Source: an uncultured Alphaproteobacteria bacterium (GTDB taxonomy: Bacteria > Pseudomonadota > Alphaproteobacteria > HIMB59 > GCA-002718135). Taken from it: DNA of 60,688 nt. The DNA is taken from contig CACNLM010000010.1 of the NCBI GenBank assembly GCA_902621305.1, forward strand, positions 1 to 60,688, written 5' to 3'. This document shows, piece by piece, positions 26,477-35,915 of the stretch (position 1 is the stretch's first letter; every line of letters starts with the position of its first letter). The notes beneath the pieces were generated by a model. The model worked only from the letters and a program-made list of their open reading frames with translations. It searched no databases and was not told the DNA's origin. The translations under genes were made by a program, and so were the position numbers.

Positions 26477-27109
26477 ATGGAAATACCAAAGTTTTTAATT
26501 GAAAGATATCAATTCTGGAAAAAGAATACCTTTGAAGATTACAAAGGGATATACGAGCAATCTTCTAAAAATCCACAAAAACCAATTGCCATGATTATTA
26601 CTTGTTGTGATTCTAGAATTCTTGAAAATACAATATTTGGAGGAAGTGTTGGAGATTATTTTATACATAGAAATATTGCAAATATAGTACCTCCAAAAAA
26701 TGCAAAGGATCAAAATATACAGACATTATCTGCAATAGAATATGCATTAAAAGTTCTAAAAACTCCAAACTTAATTATTCTAGGTCACTCAAATTGTGGA
26801 GGAGTTGAGTATTCTTACAAAACATTAATAGATAAAAAAAATACAAAAGATTTTGAATACATAAATCAATGGATAAGTTGTTTAAAAAATTCTTACAACA
26901 ATATTCCTAAAGATTTTTCAGAAACTGAAAAAATAATTTTTTTTGAGCAGGAAAATATTAGACAATCAATTAAAAATTTATATGAATATGATTTTATAGA
27001 TAAATTAATCAATGAAAATAAACTAAATGTAATTGGTTTATGGTATCAAATAAATTCTGGTTTAATAAAATTTTTAGATAATAATGATAACTTTATCGAT
27101 TTAGATTAA
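26477..27109 (+). CDS. Beta-class carbonic anhydrase
   Basis: Zinc enzyme interconverting CO2 and bicarbonate, 210 residues. Motifs are IITCCDSR (zinc Cys43, Asp45 and Arg47 of the Asp-Arg pair), FIHRNIANIVPP near residue 62-73, and LGHSNCGGV with zinc ligands His104 and Cys107. This matches the bacterial type I/II beta-CA core. It overlaps panB at the 3' end by four bases on the opposite strand. Confidence 0.92.
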   Translation: MEIPKFLIERYQFWKKNTFEDYKGIYEQSSKNPQKPIAMIITCCDSRILENTIFGGSVGDYFIHRNIANIVPPKNAKDQNIQTLSAIEYALKVLKTPNLIILGHSNCGGVEYSYKTLIDKKNTKDFEYINQWISCLKNSYNNIPKDFSETEKIIFFEQENIRQSIKNLYEYDFIDKLINENKLNVIGLWYQINSGLIKFLDNNDNFIDLD

Positions 27110-27891
27110 TTATAAGTAAATTTAGTACTAGGAAATTTTTTAAGCTTAACTTCTCGATTGTATTTTTTGACTACATTACTGGCAATTTTATTAAAATTAA
27201 AATAATTTTTTACAAATTTCAGTTTTTTATCATTAGTGCTTAGATTTATTAAATCATCAAATACTAAAACTTGACCGTCACAATATCTTGAAGCACCTAT
27301 ACCTATAGTAGGTATCGAAATATTTTCTGTAATTAGTTTAGCTGTATTAGCTGTTACGCATTCTAATAATACAGCTTTAGCTCCAAGTGCTTCAGATTCT
27401 TTTGCTAATTTTAATAAATTTTGTTTTTCTTTATTAGTTCTTCCTAAAACTTTAATTGTATTAAAATTCTTATAACTTTGTGGCGTTACTCCTATGTGAG
27501 AAATGACGTTTATTTTTTTATCTACTAAGTGTTTCAAAACTTCTAATTTTTTTTTGTTAATTTCTATCTTTAATAAATCAGGCTTACAGTGATTTAACAG
27601 TATTTTAGCATTTCTATAAGCATCAATTTTATTATCATATGTTTTATAAGGCATATCTAAAACCTTTAAACTTCTCTTAATTTCTTTATAAACAGCTAAT
27701 CCATGATGTTTCATCATATCCATAGTAACTCCTTGAGTATTCTTCATACCATAGAGTGTTGAACCAAGAGAGTCTCCAACTAGTATTAAATCAATTTTTC
27801 CATCTAAAATTTTTGCAATTGATGGAGAGTATGCAGTTAAACAGCTTATCGGTTTAGAAAAACTTCTGTGTAAAATTTTAATTTTCTTCAT
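27106..27891 (-). CDS. panB: 3-methyl-2-oxobutanoate hydroxymethyltransferase
   Basis: First committed step to pantoate and coenzyme A: adds a hydroxymethyl group from methylene-tetrahydrofolate to ketoisovalerate. The 261 residues include ISCLTAYSPSIAKI near 15, ILVGDSLGSTLYG near 36-48 with the metal-binding Asp, and GIGASRYCDGQVLVFDDL near 197-214. Length is normal. No panC is adjacent. It is separated from dxs upstream by 31 bases, consistent with cotranscription. Confidence 0.93.
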   Translation of the reverse strand: MKKIKILHRSFSKPISCLTAYSPSIAKILDGKIDLILVGDSLGSTLYGMKNTQGVTMDMMKHHGLAVYKEIKRSLKVLDMPYKTYDNKIDAYRNAKILLNHCKPDLLKIEINKKKLEVLKHLVDKKINVISHIGVTPQSYKNFNTIKVLGRTNKEKQNLLKLAKESEALGAKAVLLECVTANTAKLITENISIPTIGIGASRYCDGQVLVFDDLINLSTNDKKLKFVKNYFNFNKIASNVVKKYNREVKLKKFPSTKFTYN

Positions 27892-27922
27892 TTTTAAATT
27901 TTAATTAAACGTTAAATAAGAA

Positions 27923-29839
27923 TTAAACTTTTAATTTAAAATTCTTTATATCAATAATTTTATTCTCATAAAAATTATTAATTTTTCTGATTATTGATTC
28001 TGTATCCATTTTAATATCATGATATTGTTCATCTGGTGACATATGTTCAACAAAACGATCAGGAAAAATTAAATTTTTTATCACAACATTATCCTTTGTT
28101 GATTTGATATTATGGACATAATGTAAAACATGAGATGAAAACCCACCTATTGAACCTTCTTCTATCGTTAGGATATACTTATGATTATTTAATAAGTTAT
28201 CTATCAATTGTGTGTCTAATGGTTTTGCAAATCTTGCATCTGCAATAGTAGGATAAATATTATTTTGATTTAGAAACTTACTAGCTTCAATGCATTTTTC
28301 AAGTCTTGTTCCTAAATTTAAAATTGCCACATCATTACCTTCAATCAGAATATATCCCTTACCTATATTGATATCTGTAGGCTGATTATTAAACTGTTCA
28401 TCTGATCCTGTTCCTCTTGGAAATCTAAAAGCAGATGGTGTGTCATTAATCTCGGAAGATAACTCTATCATTTTAGATAACTCTCTTTGATTACTAGGTG
28501 CCATAACTATAAAATTTGGTAATGTCGCTAAATAAGTAATGTCAAATGAACCAGCGTGAGTAGGACCATCTGATCCTACTAGCCCTGCTCTATCAATTGC
28601 AAATCTAACAGGTAATTTTTGAATCGCTACATCATGGACTATTTGATCATAAGCTCTTTGTAAAAATGTTGAATAAATAGCAACATATGGCTTGAAACCC
28701 TCTGTAGCCAAACCAGCTGCCATTGTTACAGCATGTTGTTCAGCAATACCAACATCAAAAAATCTTTTTTCAAAATTTTCTTGGAACAATTTTAACCCAG
28801 TTCCAGACATCATTGCTGCTGTTATTGCCACAATTTTTTCGTCACTTTCAGCAAGTTTTGTTAGTTTTTCTCCAAACACATTAGAGTAAGATTTTAAATT
28901 TGTTTTTTTAACAGAGTTACCTGTGTTAATATCAAACTTTTCTACACCGTGAAATTTATCTTCTGACTTTTCTGCAGGACTATACCCTTTACCTTTTTTA
29001 GTTACACAATGAAGAAAAACTGGTTTATCAAATTTATTATCTCTAATGTTTTCTAGAACTGATACCATATCGTCTATATTGTGACCATCTATTGGACCAA
29101 GATAATAAAAACCCAATTCCTCAAATAAAGTACCTCCAGAGATAAGCCCTTTAGAATATTCTTCTGTTCTATAAAGAGTCTTTGAAAAATTTGATGGTAA
29201 TGTTTTAGAAATTTTTTTAACAATTTTTCTTAAACTTGAGTAAGATTTAGATGAAAGTAATCTGGTTAGATATGTACTCATAGCACCAACCGGTTTGTCT
29301 ATCGACATTTTGTTATCATTTAAAATAACAATCAAACCTTTTTTTTGTGCGCCTGCATTATTTAATCCTTCATATGCTAAACCTGCACTTAATGCACCAT
29401 CTCCAACAACACATATAACTTTTGAGTTATCTTTATTTATATCTTTTGCAGCTTTAATTCCCAATCCTGCTGAAACTGCTGTTGAACTATGAGCTGTACC
29501 AAATGGATCATATTCACTTTCTGATCTTCTAACAAAACCATACACACCATCTTTTTTTCTCAGCGTCTCGATATTTTTTTTTCTACCTGTTATAATTTTG
29601 TGAGGATACGCTTGGTGTCCAACATCCCAAATTAATTTATCATGAGGCGTATTAAACACATAATGAATTGCAACAGTTAATTCAACAACACCAAGTCCTG
29701 CACCAAGATGACCGCCAGTTTTTGAAACAGTTTCAATTGTTTTAGCTCTTAATTCCTCTGAGATTTGCTTTAGATCTTTCTTTTTAAATTCTCTTAAGTC
29801 TGATGGAAAATTAATTTTATCTAAAAGCTCATAATCCAT
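27923..29839 (-). CDS. dxs: 1-deoxy-D-xylulose-5-phosphate synthase
   Basis: Thiamine-diphosphate enzyme opening the MEP isoprenoid pathway from pyruvate and glyceraldehyde phosphate. 638 residues. The ThDP-binding GDGALSAGLAYEGLNN (GDG...NN) is near residue 145-160, GHLGAGLGVVELT near 43, and FDVGIAEQHAVTMAAGLA, with the catalytic Glu, near 362-380; the C-terminal transketolase domain ends with EEGSIGGFSSHVL near 560. Length is normal for the family. Confidence 0.96.
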   Translation of the reverse strand: MDYELLDKINFPSDLREFKKKDLKQISEELRAKTIETVSKTGGHLGAGLGVVELTVAIHYVFNTPHDKLIWDVGHQAYPHKIITGRKKNIETLRKKDGVYGFVRRSESEYDPFGTAHSSTAVSAGLGIKAAKDINKDNSKVICVVGDGALSAGLAYEGLNNAGAQKKGLIVILNDNKMSIDKPVGAMSTYLTRLLSSKSYSSLRKIVKKISKTLPSNFSKTLYRTEEYSKGLISGGTLFEELGFYYLGPIDGHNIDDMVSVLENIRDNKFDKPVFLHCVTKKGKGYSPAEKSEDKFHGVEKFDINTGNSVKKTNLKSYSNVFGEKLTKLAESDEKIVAITAAMMSGTGLKLFQENFEKRFFDVGIAEQHAVTMAAGLATEGFKPYVAIYSTFLQRAYDQIVHDVAIQKLPVRFAIDRAGLVGSDGPTHAGSFDITYLATLPNFIVMAPSNQRELSKMIELSSEINDTPSAFRFPRGTGSDEQFNNQPTDINIGKGYILIEGNDVAILNLGTRLEKCIEASKFLNQNNIYPTIADARFAKPLDTQLIDNLLNNHKYILTIEEGSIGGFSSHVLHYVHNIKSTKDNVVIKNLIFPDRFVEHMSPDEQYHDIKMDTESIIRKINNFYENKIIDIKNFKLKV

Positions 29840-29977
29840 AATTTATTTTACTATTTTTGCCTAGATTTGATATTTTTATATCTGGAAAAAAACAACAGTT
29901 TGTGGAAAGATTTTACAAATAAATTTAAAGTTAAAATCTCTAGACTTTTTATAATTTAAAAACTAATTATAATATTA

Positions 29978-31216
29978 ATGTTTTACGAAATAGATACAAA
30001 AAATATTGATAAACTTGCTCATCTATCTATTAAAAGAGGAGTTGCTCTTCAAAAAGGTCAAAATCTTCTAATAACAGCACCTTTAGAATCTTTACCTCTA
30101 GTTAGAAAAATAGTTGAATATGCTTACAAAGAAGGAGCTGGAATTGTGACCCCACTTTTTAATGATTCTGATATTACATTATCTCGATTTAAGTATGGAA
30201 ATGATGAATCTTTCAATGTTGCAGCAAATTGGCTTTACAATGGGATGGGTGAAGCTTTTGATAACAATACAGCTAGAATGGCAATTGCCGGTGATGATCC
30301 TATGCTATTATCCGAAATTAATCCTGAAAAAGTTTCGCGTGCAAATAAAGCTAATGCAGTCGCATACAAACCAGCTAGAGAAAGAATTACAGAATTTAAA
30401 ATTAATTGGAATATAATTTCGTGGCCAGGAAAAGCATGGGCAAAAAGAGTCTTCCCAGATCTTGATGATAGTAAAGCTATTAAAAAATTAGGAGATGCAA
30501 TATTTCATGCATCAAGAGTTAGTAATGATGATCCTGTAAGTGAATGGGACAAACATAATAAAAATTTAAGAGAAAAAACAGATTGGTTAAATAATAAAAA
30601 TTTTCATTCTTTAAAATATTCAGGCCCTGGAACATCCTTAACTGTAGGTCTTGCTGATGATCATGAGTGGATGGGAGGCGCATCAGAGGCACAGAATGGT
30701 ATTGTTTGTAATCCAAATATCCCATCTGAAGAAGTATTCACAACTCCTCATGCTAGTCGTGTAAGTGGCGAGGTTTGCTCAACCAAACCTCTATCTTATC
30801 AAGGAACACTAATTGAAGATATTAATGTTCGCTTTGAAGAAGGTAAAATTGTTGATGCAAAATCTTCTAAAGGACAAGATGTTTTATTAAAAGTTCTCGA
30901 TTCAGATGAAGGCTCTAGAAGACTTGGTGAGGTAGCCCTAGTTCCAAATAGTTCGCCTATTTCGCAATTAGGAATAACTTTTTATAACACTCTATTTGAC
31001 GAAAATGCTGCGTCCCATATTGCTTTAGGACAGTGTTACTCAAAATGTTTCAAATCCAAAAAAGACTTATCGAAAGAAGAGATTGCTCAAAGAGGTGGTA
31101 ATTCTAGCATGATACATATTGATTGGATGATTGGCTCAGGTAAAATAGATGTCGAGGGCGTTGATAAGGATGGCGCTGTTACGCCAATATTTAAACAAGG
31201 AGAATGGTGTAACTAG
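29978..31216 (+). CDS. M29 family aminopeptidase
   Basis: Cytoplasmic metal-dependent aminopeptidase related to AmpS/aminopeptidase T, 412 residues. The C-terminal catalytic half has EVFTTPHASRVSG near 250 and LGEVALVPNSSPIS near 312 with a metal-binding Glu, FYNTLFDENAASHIALGQCY near 332-350, and HIDWMIGSGKIDVEGV near 378-395 with the His/Asp pair. The N-terminal half starts DKLAHLSIKRGVALQKGQNLLI. It is divergent from dxs with a 138-base gap where no clear regulatory signal was seen. Confidence 0.93.
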   Translation: MFYEIDTKNIDKLAHLSIKRGVALQKGQNLLITAPLESLPLVRKIVEYAYKEGAGIVTPLFNDSDITLSRFKYGNDESFNVAANWLYNGMGEAFDNNTARMAIAGDDPMLLSEINPEKVSRANKANAVAYKPARERITEFKINWNIISWPGKAWAKRVFPDLDDSKAIKKLGDAIFHASRVSNDDPVSEWDKHNKNLREKTDWLNNKNFHSLKYSGPGTSLTVGLADDHEWMGGASEAQNGIVCNPNIPSEEVFTTPHASRVSGEVCSTKPLSYQGTLIEDINVRFEEGKIVDAKSSKGQDVLLKVLDSDEGSRRLGEVALVPNSSPISQLGITFYNTLFDENAASHIALGQCYSKCFKSKKDLSKEEIAQRGGNSSMIHIDWMIGSGKIDVEGVDKDGAVTPIFKQGEWCN

Positions 31217-31220
31217 TTTT

Positions 31221-31343
31221 CTATTTTTTTAAATAAGGTCCAAAGCTAAGATCTAAACCTACACCAACCCTAGCTAGTGAATAAATAATAACTAAGAAAA
31301 AAATTACTAAAATTAAATTTCGTATAATCTTTTTTTCATCCAT
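31221..31343 (-). CDS. Small single-helix membrane protein (40 residues)
   Basis: A 40-codon gene starting four bases after the MFS transporter stop on the same strand. It encodes MDEKKIIRNL, then one hydrophobic helix of about 15-20 residues (from residue 9), then a soluble tail ending LDLSFGPYLKK. Such a peptide could assist or regulate the transporter, or be independent. Evidence is position, a clean ATG and frame, and a well-formed membrane segment; I know of no named family. Confidence 0.5.
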   Translation of the reverse strand: MDEKKIIRNLILVIFFLVIIYSLARVGVGLDLSFGPYLKK

Positions 31344-31347
31344 AAAA

Positions 31348-32601
31348 TTACGCTGTTTGTATATTTGTATTAGATAATGGTTTTTCTCTAATTGGTAAAT
31401 GTATTATTGCAGAAAAGGCACCTACTCCTATACCAACCCACCATACTATATCATAACTTCCATAGATATCATAAAATAGACCACCTAACCAAACACCTAC
31501 AAAAGATCCTAGCTGATGAGAAAAAAATACAATGCCATATAATGTACCCATAAATTTTAATCCATAAATATGCCCTATAATTCCTGATGTTAAAGGAACT
31601 GTTGCTAACCATAAAGCACCCATAACTATTGAAAATATTGCAATAGATGTAGGTGTAATAGGTAGTAAGATAAATAAAATTGCCGCAATAGTCCTTCCAG
31701 TATAAATTAAAGATAAAAGATATTTCTTATAATGTCCCTTTCCTAAGGCTCCAGCAATCAAACAACCAATTATATTAAACAAACCTATAAGAGCCATAGA
31801 TAATGCCCCTAAACCTTCTACAGAACTACAAACCAAACTTATTAAACTTCCTTCTATAATTGGACTACTAGTTTCAACAATAAATGCTGGAAAATGTGCA
31901 GTGATAAATGCTAACTGAAAGCCGCAAGAAAAAAAACCAAAGAACAACATTGAGTATGTTGGATCTTTTAATGCAACAAATACAGCACTAGTAATTTTTT
32001 CATTTTCATTATTAATATTTGAATTTGATAATTCTGTTTTTAAAATTGGAACAAGGATCAGTGTTATTAATAATATAATTGAAAAGATTTCAAACACTGA
32101 AGACCAAGGTAAAAATGATAATAGAATAGAAGCAAGTGGTGGACCAACAACTTGTCCAGCTGATCCTGCAGCAGTTGTAATACCTAGTGCCAAAGATCTT
32201 TTTTCTGGAGATGTAGCTCTTCCAACTACTGCCAAAATTGGACCAAAACCACTACCAGCAATCCCAAATCCAATTAATAGGTTTAAGGTTTGATGCGCCT
32301 CTGGAGTTGTGGCAGTACTACTTATAAAAATTCCAATTGCATAAAGAATTAAGCCTAGTGCAATTGCTTTTCTATCACCATACTTTTCAGCAAAAGCACT
32401 AAATAAAGGAGTGCCTATGCCCCAAGCTAAATTTTGAATAGCAATGGCAAGAGAGAACTCTGATCGGTTCCATAAAAAATCAGAAGCAATAGGAATTTGA
32501 AATAGACCAAATGTTGAACGGATTGCAAAACTTATTAGAAGAATTAAGCTTCCACCAATTAAAATAGGAGTAAATACAGAATTAATTCTCTCATTTTTCA
32601 T
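31348..32601 (-). CDS. MFS transporter
   Basis: A 417-residue major facilitator with about 12 hydrophobic segments. The loop between helices 2 and 3 has the motif-A-like FAEKYGDRKAIALG near residue 68-82, and the first half has GSGFGPILAVVGRATSPEKRSLALGITTAAGSAG with the helix-4/5 pattern. It resembles the OFA/monocarboxylate branch, but the substrate is not assigned. It is followed by the 40-residue membrane peptide gene and lies between the M29 aminopeptidase and gcrA. A peptide- or organic-acid-linked role is only a guess. Confidence 0.85.
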   Translation of the reverse strand: MKNERINSVFTPILIGGSLILLISFAIRSTFGLFQIPIASDFLWNRSEFSLAIAIQNLAWGIGTPLFSAFAEKYGDRKAIALGLILYAIGIFISSTATTPEAHQTLNLLIGFGIAGSGFGPILAVVGRATSPEKRSLALGITTAAGSAGQVVGPPLASILLSFLPWSSVFEIFSIILLITLILVPILKTELSNSNINNENEKITSAVFVALKDPTYSMLFFGFFSCGFQLAFITAHFPAFIVETSSPIIEGSLISLVCSSVEGLGALSMALIGLFNIIGCLIAGALGKGHYKKYLLSLIYTGRTIAAILFILLPITPTSIAIFSIVMGALWLATVPLTSGIIGHIYGLKFMGTLYGIVFFSHQLGSFVGVWLGGLFYDIYGSYDIVWWVGIGVGAFSAIIHLPIREKPLSNTNIQTA

Positions 32602-32651
32602 ATTTTAATAGATAACAGGAAGAATTTTTATTTCTAGAATTTTTATTATTA

Positions 32652-33122
32652 TTAAATCGTATTATTTAATTCTGTCTTTTCGTTTTCTTCTTTTTCAGGA
32701 ACAACATATGCAACAGCACAATGATCTAAACAATAAGGTTTATCTTCAAATCTATCTTTACCACAAAAACGAAAGTCAGCTTCATCAGGATGACCTTCAG
32801 GCCATTCACAACCTCTCTTTGGAGCTGCAGTGAACATATTTTTAACCACCGGTTGGAAAACAGCAGGCTCTGTAGAGACAATCTCTGGTTCTTTGGTGCT
32901 TTCAAAATTTAATTTTGGCATTACTGGAGATCTAGCTTTTTTTCGATCAGGCTTTACAGCTGTTCTTCTTATAGGTGATGGTCTTCTCTCGAGTCCAATT
33001 CTATGAGCTTTTCCAACCACTGCGTTTTTGGTGAAACCTAATAACTTTCCAATTTGAGCTGTTGGTAAACCTTGGTCCCATAAATCTCTAAGTTTTGCTA
33101 CATTATTATCATCCCAAGGCAT
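32652..33122 (-). CDS. gcrA: GcrA cell-cycle regulator
   Basis: Alphaproteobacterial transcription factor that binds sigma-70 holoenzyme and reads GANTC methylation in the Caulobacter model. It is 156 residues from the ATG at 33122, chosen over the TTG at 33128 because GGAG lies seven bases upstream. The N-terminal helix-turn-helix is MPWDDNNVAKLRDLWDQG, then LLGFTKNAVVGKAHRIGLERRPSPI. The conserved C-terminal block has CEWPEGHPDEADFRFCG and PYCLDHCAVAY. It is divergent from pgk; no GANTC site is visible in the 138 bases between them. Confidence 0.95.
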   Translation of the reverse strand: MPWDDNNVAKLRDLWDQGLPTAQIGKLLGFTKNAVVGKAHRIGLERRPSPIRRTAVKPDRKKARSPVMPKLNFESTKEPEIVSTEPAVFQPVVKNMFTAAPKRGCEWPEGHPDEADFRFCGKDRFEDKPYCLDHCAVAYVVPEKEENEKTELNNTI

Positions 33123-33260
33123 AATCAAACTCCATTACTACATTTAGTAGCTTAAAAAAGGTTTAATATACTAAATATATGTATTAAAAAAGATAAAACT
33201 GCAAATTTTTAAAAAAAATCAATGATTTCCAGCATTTTTTTTATATACATGTGAATAGAA

Positions 33261-34457
33261 ATGAAAGAATTAAGAGATCTAGACTGTAAAAATAAAAAAA
33301 TAATTGTTCGAGTTGATTTAAACGTACCAGTTTTGGAAGGGACAATTACAGATCATTCAAGAATTCATGCTATTTTACCAACACTAGAAAAACTAATTAT
33401 AAATAATAATAAGATATTCTTAATTGCTCATTTTGGCCGACCTAAAGGTCAAGTTAATAAAACATATTCCATTGAGTTTTTATGTTCAGAATTAAAAAAA
33501 TTTTTAAATTTAAACACAATTCATTTTTTAGCTGACTGTGAAAAAAAAATAATTGAGACAAAAATTGCTGAAATGGACATGGGGGAAATTTGTCTATTAG
33601 AAAATATTCGTTTTAATGCTGAAGAAGAAAAAAATGATCTTAATTTTTCAAAATTATTAGCTTCTAGTTTTGACATATATATTAATGACGCGTTTTCTGC
33701 ATCTCATCGCAATCATGCATCTATAGTAGGTATTACTAAATACTTACCTTCATATGCTGGATTAAGTTTCTCAAAAGAAATTGAAAATTTAGATAAATTT
33801 TTAGAAAATTCAAATAAACCAAATTTAGCAATTATAGGTGGCTCAAAGGTTTCGACAAAAATAAAGGTTTTAGAAAATATAGTTGAAATTTTTGACTCTT
33901 TAGTGATTGGTGGTGCAATGGCTAATACCTTTTTGTTATCAAATAATTATAACGTTGGTTCTTCTCTGGTAGAAAATGATTTTATTGAACTATCAAAAAA
34001 GATACAGAAAAAAGCAGAATCAAAAAATTGCAAAATACTTTTACCAATTGATGGTGTTTGCTCAAAAACAATAAAAGATAGAGTAAATGTTAAGACTTAT
34101 TCAATCAATAATATTCCAAATGACCAAATGATATTAGATGTTGGTGAACAAACAACAAAACTAATTTCAGATGAAATATTAAAATCTAAATCAATTTTAT
34201 GGAATGGGCCTTTAGGCGCATTTGAGTATAGTCCATTTGATAAAAGTACAATTTCAGTTGCAAATATTATACAAAATTATTCAAGTAAATCTCAATTAGA
34301 TGCTCTAGCAGGAGGAGGAGATACACTTGCAGCAATAAAAAAAGCTAAAGCCAATGATGCATTTAAATATTTATCTACAGCTGGGGGTGCATTTTTAGAG
34401 TGGCTTGAGGGAAATAAATCACCAGGATTTATAGCATTAAGAGAAAATAATTTTTAA
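33261..34457 (+). CDS. pgk: Phosphoglycerate kinase
   Basis: Transfers phosphate from 1,3-bisphosphoglycerate to ADP in glycolysis, or the reverse in gluconeogenesis. It is 398 residues with RVDLNVP near 21, AHFGRPKG near 57, the acidic-basic patch ASHRNHASIVGI near 151-162 with the substrate arginine, NLAIIGGSKVSTK near 191 with the nucleotide Lys, and GGGDTLAA near 353. It stands alone, with no gap or epd neighbour, convergent with yciB by two bases. Confidence 0.96.
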   Translation: MKELRDLDCKNKKIIVRVDLNVPVLEGTITDHSRIHAILPTLEKLIINNNKIFLIAHFGRPKGQVNKTYSIEFLCSELKKFLNLNTIHFLADCEKKIIETKIAEMDMGEICLLENIRFNAEEEKNDLNFSKLLASSFDIYINDAFSASHRNHASIVGITKYLPSYAGLSFSKEIENLDKFLENSNKPNLAIIGGSKVSTKIKVLENIVEIFDSLVIGGAMANTFLLSNNYNVGSSLVENDFIELSKKIQKKAESKNCKILLPIDGVCSKTIKDRVNVKTYSINNIPNDQMILDVGEQTTKLISDEILKSKSILWNGPLGAFEYSPFDKSTISVANIIQNYSSKSQLDALAGGGDTLAAIKKAKANDAFKYLSTAGGAFLEWLEGNKSPGFIALRENNF

Positions 34458-34458
34458 C

Positions 34459-34998
34459 TTAATCTTCAATTTGATATTTTTTAATTAAAGGGAATTGTGT
34501 CATCGTAAAAATAAACGTAATTGGCAAGATACCAAAAACTTTAAAATTTACCCAAACATCAGTACTTTGTGTTCTCCAAACAATTTCATTTAAAACAGCA
34601 AGTGCAACAAAAAAAGCAATCCACCTTTGAGTTAATATTCTCCATCCATCTTCTTCTAGTTTAAGTGCAGCACCTAAAAGATACTTTAAAAGAGGTTTTT
34701 TAACAATCACTCCACCATATAAAATTAATGCGAAGACCATATTTATTATTGTTGGTTTCATTTTAATAAAAATTTCATTGTCAAAATAAATTGTTAGACC
34801 TCCAAATATTAATACAATCGCAGCCCCAAGAGTTGGCATAATTGGTATTTTTTTCTCAAGTATATATGAAATGATTACTGAAATTACAGTTGCAATCATA
34901 AGAGGAAGTATTGCTTCTTGAAGACCACTTCTTGTATAAAAAATAAAGAATACTGCAAGCGGTCCTATATCAATTAATAATTTATAAACTGACTTCAT
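34459..34998 (-). CDS. yciB: Inner-membrane septation-type protein YciB/IspZ
   Basis: A 179-residue protein with about five membrane helices and the family pattern LLIDIGPLAVFFIFY at the N-terminus, QRWIAFFVALAVLNEIVWR near 124-142 and TDVWVNFKVFGILPITFIFTMTQFPLIKKY near the end. This is the septation protein A/YciB family, which links to cell envelope biogenesis. Its start overlaps ftsY by four bases, so it is translationally coupled to the SRP receptor gene, a linkage seen in many alphaproteobacteria. Confidence 0.9.
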   Translation of the reverse strand: MKSVYKLLIDIGPLAVFFIFYTRSGLQEAILPLMIATVISVIISYILEKKIPIMPTLGAAIVLIFGGLTIYFDNEIFIKMKPTIINMVFALILYGGVIVKKPLLKYLLGAALKLEEDGWRILTQRWIAFFVALAVLNEIVWRTQSTDVWVNFKVFGILPITFIFTMTQFPLIKKYQIED

Positions 34999-35915
34999 TT
35001 TTGTTCTTCTAGATTTAAAATAGACCTAGCAAAGTTTTGAGAATTAAAGGTTACAAGGTCCTCAATACTTTCTCCAAGACCAACATAACTTATAGGGATT
35101 TCAAATTTATTTGCAATTGAAATTAATGCTCCACCTTTTGCTGTTCCATCCAATTTAGTTATTATAAGACTTGATACATTAAGTTCATTTCCAAAGATTT
35201 CCACTTGCTTAATCATGTTCGAACCATTCGTTCCATCTAAAACTAATACAGTTTCAATATTAAAAGAGGAATTAACTTTTGAGATGACATTCTTCAATTT
35301 AATTAGCTGATTAATGAGGTTAGTATTATTTGATAATCTTCCAGCAGTATCTATAAGTAAAAAATCATAATTTTCTTTTCCAAATTCTTCAGTTGCCTGA
35401 TACGCTACGCTTGCTGGATCTTGATTACTTTTTCCAGCGATAAAACCATTATTATTTTTTTTCGCCCAATTTTCCAACTGCTCAACAGCTGCTGCCCTAA
35501 ATGTATCACAAGCCGCAATCAGAATTTTTTTATTTGATAAAATTTTATTTGCAATTTTACCAATAGTAGTTGTCTTTCCACTTCCGTTCACTCCGACGAA
35601 TATTAATATTTTTTTTTCATCATTTTTTTCATTTATCAGAACATGTTCTCTTGGAAGTAATATACTTTCTATATTCTGAGCTAAGATTTCTAGTACATTT
35701 TTTATTCCATCATCATTTGAAATTTTTATTTTTTTTATAGAATCTATTAACTGATTTACAACATCCAAACTAATATCAGATGAAATAAGAACATTTTCTA
35801 ATTCTTCTAAAGTTAATTGGTCTATTTTTTTGTTTTTTAAAATCTCTAAAATATTAAAAGAAAGTATATTTGAAGTTTTACTTAACTTATCTTTAAATAT
35901 TGAGAACAAACTCAT
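34995..35915 (-). CDS. ftsY: Signal recognition particle receptor FtsY
   Basis: GTPase that docks ribosome-SRP complexes at the membrane. The 306-residue protein has a short N domain and no long acidic A domain. The G domain carries G1 VGVNGSGKTTTIGKI near residue 112-125, CDTFRAAAVEQLE near 145, DTAGRL near 197-202, and TKLDGTAKGGAL near 257-268. Overlaps mtaB and yciB by four bases each. Its partner Ffh is encoded 2.3 kb away on the other strand. Confidence 0.96.
   Translation of the reverse strand: MSLFSIFKDKLSKTSNILSFNILEILKNKKIDQLTLEELENVLISSDISLDVVNQLIDSIKKIKISNDDGIKNVLEILAQNIESILLPREHVLINEKNDEKKILIFVGVNGSGKTTTIGKIANKILSNKKILIAACDTFRAAAVEQLENWAKKNNNGFIAGKSNQDPASVAYQATEEFGKENYDFLLIDTAGRLSNNTNLINQLIKLKNVISKVNSSFNIETVLVLDGTNGSNMIKQVEIFGNELNVSSLIITKLDGTAKGGALISIANKFEIPISYVGLGESIEDLVTFNSQNFARSILNLEEQK

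Noticed and set aside
33123-33128. TTG start of gcrA two codons upstream of the ATG
   Set aside because: GGAG directly abuts the TTG but is seven bases from the ATG, and GcrA proteins start MPW or MxW.
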